From Eudorina sp. 2006-703-Eu-15 (lineage: Eukaryota > Chlorophyta > Chlorophyceae > Chlamydomonadales > Volvocaceae), in NCBI GenBank assembly GCA_003117195.1, contig BDSI01000028.1:186001-250000 (forward strand): a stretch of 64,000 bases of DNA, in the 5' to 3' direction. Positions within the stretch are counted from its first letter, which is position 1; each line of letters begins with the position of its first letter. Shown piece after piece: positions 22,858 to 34,700 of the stretch. Both the position numbers and the translations under genes were made by a program. A model generated the notes under the pieces. That model did no database searches and had not been told where the DNA came from. It was given only the letters and a program-made list of their open reading frames with translations.

Positions 22858-24068
22858 TTAATGTCGGCTGCTATGGCGTTGGGTCAAAACCAATCCAAAA
22901 TAAGATGGTAATCTATCCGCTGTAGCAAGAATCACAAGGCCAGAAACCTGCGTAAGTGGATGGCATGCAAGCGAGAATTTAGGCTTCTGAATTAAGGCGG
23001 AACAGATGGCTGTCACCGATGACCCCTGTAACATCATTTATAAAACAAATGCCGATGCGTAGTTTAGTTCGACAATCTCACCTTGAATTTGTGCGCGCCA
23101 CTGCTGGTCTCGTTGATGATCGTGAAGCGCAAATCACATGGCTTGCTCAAGTCGCCCCACCGAATCGGAAGAGAGGCCAGCGTCGTAACGGACCTGGTAC
23201 TATTCCTGTAGCCGTCCAGTGTCATATTACACCGGCACCCACCAACGCAGTCAGTAAACGCCCTTCCCATCGAGACGTACGACATCAGATACTGAAGTAT
23301 AACGGTGAAGGTGTGGTTCACCCTGTTCCGGTTCGCTGCCATGAAGGCCGCGCTTCCAGCAGCATCGCCCGCGTTGCCCAAACGCATTAGTAACTGGTTG
23401 CCGGGATTGAAACCCACGTAGCCCCATTTCGGCTTCACTTCCGTGCCTTCATTCACCCAGTTGAAACCCTCCGCCGAAAAGTACATCGATGTGAGCTTGT
23501 CGCCGACCAGGCACGTTGGCACCCACGGCTCTTCGTTGCCTGCAGTAATCAAGCACGCACAGGGGAAATGAATGTTCCTCCGTTCGGAACGAACAAATAA
23601 CAAAGCAAAACCGTTCACGCAGCGTCGGTTGGCGTTCAAATAAAAGAACGAAGCAGCAAGCGTCCAAGCGACGGATGCGTATGTGCCTCATTTGAGCCTC
23701 ATACACACAGCACTCACCTGCATGGATAGGCGGGGGGAACGGCAGCTCCTGCCAAGCCATCTCCTCTTCGGTTAACGGGACGGTGAAGAGTCCGATGGCC
23801 ACTTCTTGGAGCAGATGCACCACCACCACATCCGCCATCAATTTATGGCCCGCGTCCGTTGGGTGGTGCTCCTTGTACACCTGGTGCCAGCGGAAGTTGT
23901 TCGTCGGGTTGTGAACGTTCATCCGGAACAGAGACGCACGGACGGAAGCCGTCGGGATGTCGTAGTAAGTTGCGATGGCACCTGCGAACACCCAGTTATC
24001 AACGTATGTGTGTACAAAGTCAGCTGACGAATAGCTAGGGCACGTGATGAACCCTTGTAGCCGCCGTA
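22858..24068 (-). CDS. SGNH/GDSL-type hydrolase-like secreted protein, C-terminal part only
   Basis: Exons on the - strand: 23718-24068, 23082-23539 and probably 22858-22947. If the last donor is not used, the frame ends at 23064 instead. The first exon carries DFVHTYVDNWVFAGAIATYY, then DIPTASVRASLF, and the third catalytic block KEHHPTDAGHKLMAD, where the D-x-x-x-H pattern is the Asp/His pair of SGNH esterases. It then has PFPPPIHA joined to a C-terminal domain with CLVGD, GFNWVNEGTEVKPKWGYVGF and NPGNQLLMRL, typical of long plant and algal members of this family. These act on cell-wall or glycan esters, but the substrate cannot be told here. The N-terminal GDS block with the nucleophile Ser and the signal peptide were not found upstream. 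Either the 5' exons lie in the repeat-rich DNA beyond 24068 or the gene is truncated. Family confidence is fairly good; completeness is doubtful. Confidence 0.65.
23007..23040 (+). repeat. Dispersed retroelement-like 3' end, family A, deleted stem
   Basis: TGGCTGTCACCGATGACCC is followed directly by CTGTAACATCATTTA. Compared with 14357-14436 (read on its - strand) it lacks the ten or so bases that form the second stem arm (GCGGGGTCCG). It sits in the proposed last intron of the hydrolase gene, antisense to it. Confidence 0.65.
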
Positions 24069-24589
24069 CTGCAACCGTTAGTTACTACAATAAATTATCA
24101 AGCTAACGTGTGCCGAAAATCATACGACTTAGTTACAGTAACAACATTTAACTTGTGCAACAGTCTACGGCATCAAGACAGGCTGGTCTCGACACGTGCG
24201 AACCTAGCTCGCACCCGATCACAACGCAGCGCATACGTCACTGTCTGTCAATAAACGAAATTGCCCGCCGCGCACCTTCTAGATCCTCCCTAGTAGTGCG
24301 GATTCATCACATGATGAGGCCGACCCATTTCACCCATCCAGCGCCCAGCAGGCAAGTCGTCACGCCCACGCGCGGTTGTCGGCATCCGTTTATTTGCCAT
24401 CGCCGTCGCACAGATCCGAAGGCAGCACAAGGGCAGGGTCATCATTGCCGCAACGTATGTAACGTAATTACGCAACATACATGTAGAGAATTGACGTGCA
24501 CCCGCTGGGAGCTGCCGTTTCCCCTGCGGTCGCTTGCAAAACAGTCATGCACAGTCAGATGGAATCGCGCCTAGGGGCACGGATACGGA
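24069..24589. other. Intergenic / unresolved 5' side of the hydrolase gene
   Basis: Missing 5' exons of the hydrolase would be expected here on the - strand. I saw no GDS-type block, signal peptide or phased exon. Confidence 0.4.
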
Positions 24590-25465
24590 GGACGCATGTC
24601 TGGCTGGCGGAACCCCCGCCACCCGTGGAGCAATGTGTATGGGATGTGGTGGTGTTGGCCGCGATCGCGGCCATGGAGACTGGTCGCCGATTCATGGCGG
24701 CCGCCCTGCGGCGGTCAGCACCTGGTCAGGGTACGACTGTACGGCCGGGACCGGAATTGGCAGAGCAAGGGGAGCGGCGCGCAATCGCTGACTTTTGGGG
24801 GCGCCTTCACGGGTTTGCCCAGTTGGGCCTCCCGAGACGTGGATGGACCTCGGTGGGCCCCTTCCACCCTTTTTTGAAAGTGTCGGGGGGAGTCTTGCGG
24901 TGTGCGGGGCCTGCTCCTAATGAGGGATGAGGCACGGGCTCCCCGCCCTCAACCTGTTTGTATTCGGGTTGTCCGACCCGGGGCTCAAGTTGGGGACCTG
25001 GCCTGCCCCCAGATTGGGTAGGAGGCAGGGCTCCCGTTGGCGTGTTATTGCTTGGCCTAGGTATTTCTTCTGATGCGGGCTACTCCACTAGCGGTCGCTG
25101 GGTAGTGTCACGAGCCAGGCGTGGGTCTTCCAAGACCTCGAGAGGGTGCAGCGTTGGGTGCCTCAGGGGTGGTGGTAGCTGGGTGATGGGGTGCCTGTGT
25201 GGGCGACCTCCCCTGTGCTTGGCTTTATCCACTTCTGGGGATTCTGCCCTCTGCTGTGCCTATCCCTTTGGTAGTGTTGCCCCGCTGCGCGCCTCTGCTT
25301 GCTTCGGTGTCTGGCTGGGTGGGGTCATGGCCCGGTGTGTTTTTGGGTGCGGCGTTGAGGTGTGGAGGTGTCCTGCCGCCTTGGCGGTGGGGCCTGCTGG
25401 GGCTTGCCCTGGTATACAACGGTGATCCCTTTGGGGTCCGCTGTAACGTTCATTCATTTATCAAA
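24590..25465 (+). mobile_element. Probable 5'-truncated L1-like non-LTR retrotransposon
   Basis: An open frame ending at 24930 has a piece (from about 24600) with WDVVVLAAIAAMETGRRFM, EQGERRAIADFWGRL and then GPFHPFL. That resembles the region after the reverse transcriptase in algal L1-type elements, although no catalytic motif is present. It is followed by about 500 bp of G/T-rich sequence without gene-like structure, as in a 3' UTR. It ends in a stem-loop (GATCCC, TTT, GGGGTC), then CGCTGTAACG and TTCATTCATTTAT. The abrupt start and short tail repeat fit target-primed integration with 5' truncation. No target-site duplication could be proven by eye. Confidence 0.5.
25421..25460 (+). repeat. 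Retroelement-like 3' end, family A, with CATT-type tail
   Basis: GGTGATCCCTTTGGGGTCC, then GCTGTAACG and TTCATTCATTTA. It forms the 3' edge of the probable L1-like remnant and is the reference for reading the other family A copies as 3' ends. Confidence 0.7.
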
Positions 25466-26054
25466 GTGACCGTTGGAGAATAGACGACGGTCAACTGTAT
25501 GGGTTTGGGTTTGGGCAGTTTTGGCGTGGTGACCTTCACAACGGCCCAGTGAGTTCTGCGTACTACCACCGGTGGTCAATCAATGCCCTGGATGCTACAC
25601 GATGCTACCGTACAACCATGATCTTTGACACTTGGATGAGCATATCGTCCTCCACGCTTTTCCCCCAACGAAAATCGACAACACTCTGTACTGCAGTACA
25701 GCACTCACATGCAACTACGTACCAGTACGTACATTACCCAGGCGTACCAAGCGAGCTACGTACGCCGCACAACGTGCGCACACCGCCAGTGGCCGGTGGT
25801 GATGACGCGAGATCCTGCAGGCAGGCAGGACGGAGTAGAGCCACCAAGGGACTTGTACGGATTTCCGTACATAGGTCCTTCCACACGGTGTGGAAGGATT
25901 GACCACACCTATGACGGGAAACGCAGATCCCTCGGACCACGACCCTCGTCCCTCACCCCAAAGCCCGACCCCCATGATATCAATGATGTTGGCTCTAGTC
26001 CCTAACGACTCTGATTGATCTTTCCTCTGGCCGTCATTTCACTATCACTAGCTA

Positions 26055-26575
26055 CCCGTGTTGCTATCTTAAATAAAAAGAATATTTACGGGCAAAAAAC
26101 CCTGAAATTTTCTATTTCCCGGACCCCCAAAAAACCTGCGAGATTTCATTTATTTGACGCTGTGGAGAGCCGGAAATCTGCCCTGCCAACTACTTTCCAG
26201 ACTGCCAAAAAGGTCTGGAAATCTGCAGGCGCAGGGGCAATTCCTGCGTCATACACCTGTCTACCGCCAAAACGCACTCTGATGCCGTGTCCCCAACTCC
26301 TGGTGACCCTCCCATATGCATCCGCGACGCCAGGAAAGCGCGCTTCAGCCCTCCAAGACTGAGAAACCCTGTCGTAGTAGTCGTAGCTGTGGTAGCAGTG
26401 GCCCTGCTGCCGAATCACGCAGAAATATTTCCGGCCTGCCTCAGAGGTTTTTATTTCCTGGCACCAAGGAAGGCCCCCAAAATCTGTCCTGCCAAAGATT
26501 TTTTGGCTACTGGCGACAGGCCGGAAACCTGCGGAATTCTATTTCCCCGTTTTGGAAGATAGCAAGTCTGCCCGT
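26055..26575. repeat. MITE-like AT-rich element with short inverted ends
   Basis: The block starts at TTGCTATCTT (26060) and ends with its inverse, AAGATAGCAA (26558-26567). Inside, the motif TCTATTTCCC recurs near both ends, and phrases such as CCGGAAACCTGC / CCGGAAATCTGC and CTGCCAA recur. Composition (A-runs, lower GC) differs sharply from the neighbours. No transposase frame is present. This is consistent with a non-autonomous DNA element or an old repeat array; the inverted ends are only about 10 bp. Confidence 0.4.
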
Positions 26576-27069
26576 GACTCGGGGTCACCAGCCGTGACGC
26601 CCACCAACGGTGATAGCACCTGACAAGATATCATCAATGAACGGCTTCACCGGTGTTTGCAGTGCACGCACACGCAAGCAAGCAGGGTCAGCAAGACCCT
26701 ATGACCCCGAGCGAGTATCAGCAGCTGCGTCGAAGGCGCGCTGACCTTATTGACCGTCACCCCTCAGCCAACCAGCAGCCAGCAGCACTGTCACCCTGAG
26801 CGAGGTTCGTAGTTGCCTTACTCCGGTTTCCGTCGACGATGCTATTGAGACCCAGATCAGAACCGAATGAAACGATCCGTGAACGCCGTTGACGCTCCGC
26901 ACGCAGCTCGCTAGGGCCATCCGTTACTTGCCGGCAGCAGAATGCACACATGTCCATCCATGCGCAATCGTTTCGAGCAAGCATGCAGCCGCAATACATG
27001 AGCCTGACAGTCCACTTCGCACGTCAAGCCAACCAACCGACCCGGCGCCCGTTGTTGGGACCACCCGGT
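26576..27069. other. Intergenic downstream of the helical protein gene
   Basis: No gene supported. It should include the 3' UTR of the - strand gene ending at 27070. Confidence 0.5.
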
Positions 27070-28920
27070 CTATCCAGTCCGGCAGCTGCGTGCGCTCACA
27101 CCCGTGTCGGCAGCGCCGTCCGCCAGTCGCAGCAGCGCCCCCAGGGGCACCCCAGCGGCTTCGGCGCTGCGCCGCACCACCTCAAGCTCGTGCCTGAGCT
27201 CCTGGAGCGACCTGAAATCCGCCGCCGCTGCCGCCGCCAGCTGGCCCACGCGCCCGAGAGCGACCCCCGCCGCCTCCCCGCCCGACTGCACCGGCCCCTG
27301 CGCACCCGCCCCTGCGCCGTCCGCCGCCAAGACGTCCCGAGGCTGGCGCGGCGGCGGCGGCGGCGGCGGGTCACGGCCTTCCGCCACCGTCGTTGTCGCC
27401 GGGGCGCGGTCCCACTGATCTAGCTCCAGAAAGGTCCGCACCGTCCGGGACGACATCGCCGCAGCGACCTCTTCAGTGAGCGCCGCAACCTGAAGGCGTG
27501 CAGTGCGGGCATGTACTACGGTATCACATGAAATCTCGTCACCACCTGTTGAACGCATCGCAGCTCGAGCTAGCTCCTGTCTTTTCGCCCCTCGATGTTG
27601 GGTGTTACAACGGATGAAACTACCGACCCATTTAGAGCCAGTCACGCTTTGCGCATCCCTTCCTACATGTATGCTTCGACAAGGGACACTCCGCATGGCG
27701 AGTGGTCAACGACGCTGCGGCGGCTTTGGTGGTGCCGGGTCTCCCCCCCTAGCCTAACAGCACACACAGCCACCGGCCCCGCGCACCTGCCTACTGTCGG
27801 GCCCGCACACCTCCGCCGCCCTTTCCAGCTGGCGGCGGTACTGCTCCGAGCGTAACGAGATCGCGAGCAGGGGCTCGTCCGGAGAAAAGTAAAAGCGCCG
27901 AAGCGGCCCGTACACGTCCGCCGTGTGGCGCGCCCCGATGGCCGCGAGCTGCGCGGTGGCAGCCTCCACACGGCACAGCAGCGCGCGCAGCAGCCCCGCG
28001 CCCTGCGCCTCCTCCTCCGCCGCCGCCGCCGCCGCCCCGTCCCCGCGTGCATGTGCCTGGCTGCTGCTGACGCCCGGTGCCAGCACCCGCACGCGGCCAC
28101 CTCCGCAGTCCGCCAGTCGCCGCCGGACCACCGCACCCGCCTCCGAGGTCGGGGCAGCTGTGTGTGTTGCATCGCTCTGCGGCTGGTCCCAGCCTCGGTC
28201 CCCACCGCTGCCGCCACCCGTGTCTTCAGCAACCGACGCGGGTCGGAGGGACAGGTAGGCGGCGAGCACCTTGTGCAGCCGCTCCGCGGCGCGCAGGTCG
28301 CGGCCCGTGGCAAGGTCCAGGGAGTCCACATCGCTAAGGGCGGCGTCCAAGCGGCGGTGCATGGACTGCGCCGCGAGGTGCAGCAGCCGCAGGTGCGCGC
28401 ACAACAGCGCCGGCGCCGATGCCGCCGACGCTGTTGCTTCCTCGTGAGGCCGTATCGTCCATGACATCCATTCATCGGCTGCCGAAGCTGCACCCGCATC
28501 TTGACCGGGCGATGGTGGTGGCGGGAATGGCGATGAGCTGCTAGCAGAGGCGTCCAAGCTTGCATGTGGGCGTGACAAGGAGGGAGTGGAGGTGGTGCCT
28601 TGCTGTAGGTCGTCGGGGACGGAGGTGCTTGGGAAGGGACCGCCGGGCCGCAGGGTATGGTGGATCGAAGCGGTGTCGAGGGGAAGGAGGGGATGCTGGA
28701 GGTCTAGCGCGTCGCCGCCGTTGAAGACGTCAGGGCGCCGCCCCAGAGTGCAGGCGGATTTCTCGGTGGGTGCCGAGGGCTGGTGGGGGCTGTGGTACGG
28801 CCGCGAGCGTGGCCGCAACCCGCCGGCCGGTGAGTGGCGAAAGGCGAAGCACACGATCGCTGCCCTACGAGCGACAGAACAGTTGTCATACCGATGTAGG
28901 ATAACTCCCGCCCCGTTCAT
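27070..28920 (-). CDS. Unrecognised protein rich in alpha-helical, Ala/Leu heptad segments
   Basis: Two exons, 27787-28920 and 27070-27489, join in phase to about 517 residues starting at an ATG (28918-28920). I do not recognise the family. Residues 1-140 are polar and low complexity with many Pro/Ser. From there LCAHLRLLHLAAQSMHRRL, then VDSLDLATGRDLRAAERLHK suggest amphipathic helices. A Gly/Ala-rich insert with poly-Ala and poly-Glu separates these from LLRALLCRVEAATAQLAAIG, then VYGPLRRFYFSPDEPLLAIS and LRSEQYRRQLERAAEVC. That continues into VAALTEEVAAAM and VRTFLELDQWDRA in exon 2. The layout (helical bundles, conserved-looking aromatic FYFSP segment) resembles structural or coiled-coil proteins of cytoskeletal complexes, but that is only an impression. 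Coding status is supported by the long frame, GC-rich third positions and a clean phase-0 splice (CAG|GTGCGC to TTCAG|GTT). Confidence 0.7.
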
Positions 28921-31798
28921 GAGAGCTGACGGCGCAAAAGTGTCGCTGCTAAGCAGATGGACCCTAAGCCCTAGTCCGCTTCGACAAAGCCTTCCGATTG
29001 ATCATCTTGTTTTCATTTCATAATGAAAGCTGCGTTACGAACGTATTTTGAGAGTTATAGTTCACGTGCGTTCCTCGTTCCTCGTAGTACAAATCGAAAC
29101 GCTACGCAGGCGCCGAGCAACACCTGTTTGACTAGTGGGCAACGGAATTCAAGTATGGTATCGTTATGAAGTATGATTGCGTATTCGCTTTTAGTGCGCG
29201 TACGGTGCGTACCAAGGCGCCGATACACGAATGAAGACGTTGAGCATTGCAATGTCTTCTGTGTATTAGCGTTGGATTCATGGATTTTATGGGCGTTGCC
29301 CAGTGCTTTCTGTCCCAAGCTTGGCGAGCGCAAGTCGCCCCAAGGGTCGGCGGAATACGTTCGACCTACCTTGGGGACTGAGGATGCCTCGATTATGGAA
29401 CTCCTAGCAGCAACAATGGCTGGTTCTGTTACGCACGGTTACAGCGAACAGCCCCGTTGACAAAAGAACGAGGCAATCCCGCATCACAACGCAATATCAG
29501 ATAGATTATTACATGCATGGATACAACCAACACAACAGCAAGCAACGGCTATTATTAAGGATGTTACAGCGGACCCTGCGGGTCATCGGCGCTGACAGCC
29601 GAAGCTTCCTCACCATACACTGCATAAACGAAACTGCGCCACCATGGCGCACCAGACAGGCTCCACAAGTGCATCCAAACATTCCCCGTGCCCACACTAC
29701 CAGGGAACCACCCCGTTCCTGAGAACCAACCTCAGCCAGGGATCAGGGGAAATTAGCCACAAGGGATAGCCACCGGCTAGCAGTATCATGCAGAATCCTA
29801 ATCCGAACAGGCTGTTCCTGCCAGGGCCTTCAAAGCCATGCATAATGGCTGTGCGTAATCCGCTTCATTCCTACTGAACGTCGGTATTTGCAACCAATAC
29901 CAAAAGGCAGTGCTGGTGCAGAATTGTGAAGCTGTAGCCACCCATTACTATCAACACCACAGCGCATTTGCAGCGCAACGCATACAGACGCATGCAGCCA
30001 GTTCCGCTCGTTACTGCGGCAGATTCTCGCAGGCCCACTCCATGCCCCCCAACCACCGCGTGTAGTTGGGGAGGGGACACGACCGGGGTTCGGGGACGGA
30101 GAACGTATCCGGTATCGCTGCACATGCATGCCCCAGACCCACCTCGGTGGGACGGGAAGGGACGCTCCCCCCCGGCACCGGCGTGTGCGCATTATGTTTT
30201 GGAAGCCCGCAGGCTTTGGTCGGGTCACCTCGTGTCCCGATCAGAGGACGTCCCCTGCTAGAGGCGGAGAGTGGCAAAACAATGGAACGCCGGCAACCCA
30301 AACCAACCAAGACTCCTGGACCAACAAACCAGAATGCAAATCATCAAGGCCAAGCCAACACATGGTCGGGCGAACAAGTAAAACAATAAGCGACTTACGC
30401 AGGCACAGCACACTCTGTGCCTGCTCGCTCACTGGGCAGAGACCAACCAAGTCACAGACGTCCACCGGTGCGGTGCGCTAGATAGCAGACACTTTTGACG
30501 GCGTGCTAATGGTGGCGCCGCCATAGCTGATGACCCTATGCAGCAAACCTGTTTGTAGCGCTTTCTTGTTGGCATTTTTGTGCCGTACAAGTCGGTACCT
30601 TTGCTGTATCCAACACAGTCAATGAGCGCAACGCAACCCGACATCGATACGTAATGACCAAGTTCCAAACCCGTTACCCACATGCATGAGATCATGCACA
30701 GTACTCAAGCAATCCGGTCAGTAAGCCTTCGTCGTACACCGTGTGCCAGATAGATCTCGCGCAGGAGCACGACAAGTAAACCGTTCGAATGCAACGTCCG
30801 AAATGTATGCCGCAGCGCTATTCGACGTGCTTTGCTCTATAAATTCTTGGCGCAGCAGCCTACTCAACACAACTTCTCCGCCACCATTCCAGGCCAATGC
30901 CTCGGCATCATACACAGGCAAACCCGTGCTGTTGTGTAGCTAGGACTTGATGGCGTGAACACCATCCAACTGCCGGCCCGTCCATCAAATGCACCACGCC
31001 CAGCACCTTTGCACCGACCTGCTCCTAAAGTTTGGCATGGCACATACAATTCGCAGTCCAAGCAAGCCTTGGGTTGCGGACTGAATCCACAAGCTGGAGG
31101 GCCTCGCCCCAGTCCTCTCTCCAATCTGGTACACTGCCGGAACGCGTTGGCATGGGTCGGCGACGAAGAGGTTGGGGAAACGAATCCAACAAAAAAATTG
31201 TTAGCTGCAGTACGCTAGACGGCGTGGCGGCGCAACCAGTGCAGCAGCCGTTGCCCAGCCAGGACCCGGGCGTGCAGTGAAGGCCGAGAAGTCATCCCAG
31301 TGATGAATTCAGAACGCAAGATATGAAAAATCAATGGAGCTTATCAATCAACGATTCGTGCGTGTAATGTAAATACGGCCCGTTTAGAAAACAACGCCCC
31401 GCCACCGTGGGCGGTGCGTGCTAGAACCGCGCTTGGGGTTGGGCCCGGACCCGGTGGTCCACGTAAATAAGCGATACACAACCCAGTGTTGGCGCAGCGA
31501 CTTCCAAATACGCAGAGGCTTGGTGAAGGTCTCATCACCATTCCAAAACCCAACAACTAACGTCTCTGACGTGCTGCCGCACGCTCTAGGCGCCCTCCCA
31601 CAGCTACAATTCTCATCTCGTTCCCACGTGCAACCAAGTCGCACAAAGACTTGAAACCCACGAGTACACAGTATCTACTCGATAAGCTCACGAACGAAGC
31701 CACAGTAGCGATCCCAATAAGCCTCGAGGTCGACGACGATACGCCCCAACCTCGGTCGAAGTAATATGAGCCGCACAGCCTGCCGCTCTCGCTGCCCC
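28921..31798. other. 2.9-kb intergenic region without supported genes
   Basis: It lies between the 5' end of the helical protein gene and the 3' end of the kinase gene. It holds one family A repeat (29555-29625). GC content is lower than in the genes and open frames are short and scattered. I see no tRNA or other RNA gene. Confidence 0.5.
29555..29625 (-). repeat. Dispersed retroelement-like 3' end, family A
   Basis: On the + strand it reads TTAAGGATGTTACAGCGGAC, then CCTGCGGGTCATCGGCG, then GCCGAAGCTTCCTCACC. It is close to 14357-14436 over about 70 bp in the same orientation, with a few substitutions and a spacer change after CATCGG. On its own strand it ends with the stem-loop, CGCTGTAACATCC and TTAATAAT. 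Confidence 0.75.
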
Positions 31799-34700
31799 CT
31801 ACGCGGACTGCTGGCGCCCACGACAGAAGGGGCGCTTCAGGAAGTCCACCAGGGCCTGAGGGACCCGCAGGGTCCGTACCCATTGCTTGGCGCCGCCGTC
31901 GCTTCGAAACGCCCGCATCCCCTCAGCACCCGAGGCCGCAGTCCCGGCGTCGCCATCCAGTGACACGGAAGCCTCCGGCCGGCAGCTCCTCGCCGTGTCA
32001 CAGAAACGCACGCAGCCCTTGCCGCGCGCGGTCCCAGCGGACTGGGGCAAGGCAGGCGGGCTTCGGGCAGCGGATTCCTGAATGCATAGATGCTTGATCA
32101 CCTCGTGCTGCTTCTGCTGCTGTTGGTGTTGTTGCCTGTGCTGCTGCTGCTGCTGCTGGCGCAGGCGACCCACAATCTGACAGGCCATCTGCAGCGAAAC
32201 CGGCTGCATGTCACAGTTGACGGCAACGCTGCTGCTCACGGCATTCCTGACGTGAGGGAAGGCCCGGGCTGTGTCGTCAGCGTCAAGCACGCACCCGACG
32301 CCCGCCGTTGCTGCTCTCGGTTCGGCGCCCGCGCGCTGCGAGGCCGCAGCTGTGCCGCCGGTGCCACCCGTGTGGCGCGCTCTGGTCACCACACTGCACG
32401 GTTCCCATTCCTGCGTCGCGTTGCCGTCTGGCAACACGTTTACCCGGACCACGGAGACTCCGAACGATTGCACCGTATCCAGCAAACTCACGTCGTTCCC
32501 ACCGAGCCAGGCGCTGCCTTTGAACCGGTTCTTGGTGCTTGCCAGGGATGTGCTCGTCATCGCCTTGACGACGCGGACGCTACCGCTGCACGATGTGTCT
32601 CTGGCTTGCATCGGCCGAACCATGGTCGACCCCGCATCCGAGGTATTGCCGGTGCACAGCCCACAGTCACAGAACTCGACCGAGCAGCGTTGGTGCGACG
32701 GGGCTGCGGGAGCAGCCGCGGGGATAGCCGCACCTGCGACCTTGCGGCTTGACGGGGGAATGGGCGCCGCGACCGGCACTGCAGGTTGGGACTGCTGGGC
32801 CGTGCCGCGTGGAAGCAGGCGCTCCACCGCTGTGCCGCACACCAAGGTCGCCATGTCACAGAAGTATGGCATCTGCAGCAACTCCGCGCAGCTGGGCCTC
32901 TGCCGAGGGTCGGGTTGCAGGCACGCCTCCACGACCTGGTACAGCGGCATGGGAAGGCGCGCGAGGCGCAGCCTCAGCCCTGGCATGGCGACCGCTCTGG
33001 GGCAGGAGCATCCGTTCAAGTTGTCCGCCATGCGCAGCGGCGCCACGCAGCGCTCGATCCGGTAGAGCTGATCCGCAGTCGTGTCGCCTGAGCAGCATGA
33101 GAGCGACGGTGGTGAGCAACAATACCTTACGGCCGAGCTAAGTTGCAGCACATGAGACATTGTGTTTTACCCATGAACATGTAAGATTCTCAACGCTGAC
33201 TTACCAGGAAATAACGGGCTGCCCGTTGCCATTTCAGCAAGCGTACAGCCAATGCTCCAGACCTGCACATCGAAAAGCAGAAGACATTGATAAGTATTAG
33301 ACGCAATGAACTGGGCATTTAACGGGAATCGCGCAGCGCAACGTCCACTGCCTCCCCCCCCCCCAAACTTACATCAGAGCTGGGTCCATAAAAATAACCA
33401 GAAAGGATTTCTGCAAAGATAAAATGGAACGATATTCAGCGCAAACTTAAAGAAGCCATGTTGATAGGTAAAGGTGTTGTAAATTCTAACCAACCGTACC
33501 ACCTGAACGCACAATGTGAAGGGTTGGGCACAGGCACGTACAAGCACCGGTCCGCGCATCATGCATCGCCACCGACCGGTTGGCGATTAAGGATGTTTAG
33601 ACACCCATGCCAATCCAGAGATGTTCCTCGTTCGTTACGGTTTCCTTGCGACTCACCAGGCGCTCTGTACCATCGGGTTGCCACGTAGGACGTGAGGGCC
33701 TCCTCGTGCGTGCCAAGGACAGCCCGCCGGGCGAACCCGAAGTCACAGACCTTCACGATGCCGTTCCCGTTTAAGAGCACGTTAGCGGGCTTGATGTCCC
33801 GGTGCATGATCTGCACAACCATCCAACACAGCCATAGGCGGTCTCAGCGTTTGGGTTTGTACGTATGTACGTACCGTTTGGGGCGGGGATGTGGGTCCTA
33901 GAACCCCTGGAACCCTAGGTCTACCAACGCTTACATATTGTCATCGTGGGCAATTCCAGGATGCTCTCCTGGCGGATGTCGCTATGTGGGCTGTGATTAC
34001 GTACGCCGTGCGTCTCACCCCCTTGTCATGCAAGTGCCCGACGGCACGCACGAGTTGCCACGCCGCCGCCTTCAGAATCGCCGGAGGCAGGCCGTTGGGA
34101 TTTGCCCCGAGCTCTCCATACAGGGTTGTCTCCATGTTCTCGAACACCTTTGCAGAGGCGCGCGCGAAGGGGCTAAGAACTTGCAGGAAAAAAGCACGAT
34201 GTCGAGTCCACACTTGCGTTGTTCGCACACCGAGCAAACCAGGCCCCGCTGCCTGCCGCCATGCTTGCGTGCACCCATTTGTCGCTTGATTGCACCAGCG
34301 CGTCCGGGACATGCGTCTCAAATACTTTAAAATACCGTTACAAGGTGTGCAACTCACCAGGCGCACATGGCCGCTCCGAGACTGGGAAACTGACAGCAGT
34401 TTGACGATGTTCGGATGGTCGAGCGATCTGAGGAGCTGAACCTCGCGAGACACCATTCGCATGATCTGCCTGCATACATGCGCCTGCGCCAGGGAGGGCA
34501 CCCACAGCAAGATCAACAGGGAGTGCGCGGGCAAGGGTAAGCTGCAAGTAAAACACCAGTCAGCCCATCAATCAACCAATCACCATAGCTGGAATGAACT
34601 GGGCCACTCTGTTTGCGTACGGAAGCACGTGACCAGCAGGAATGCCTTCGAGAACTTAACGCCGAGAAACCGTTTCCCCCGGTCTGCTTGCCTGGGACTG

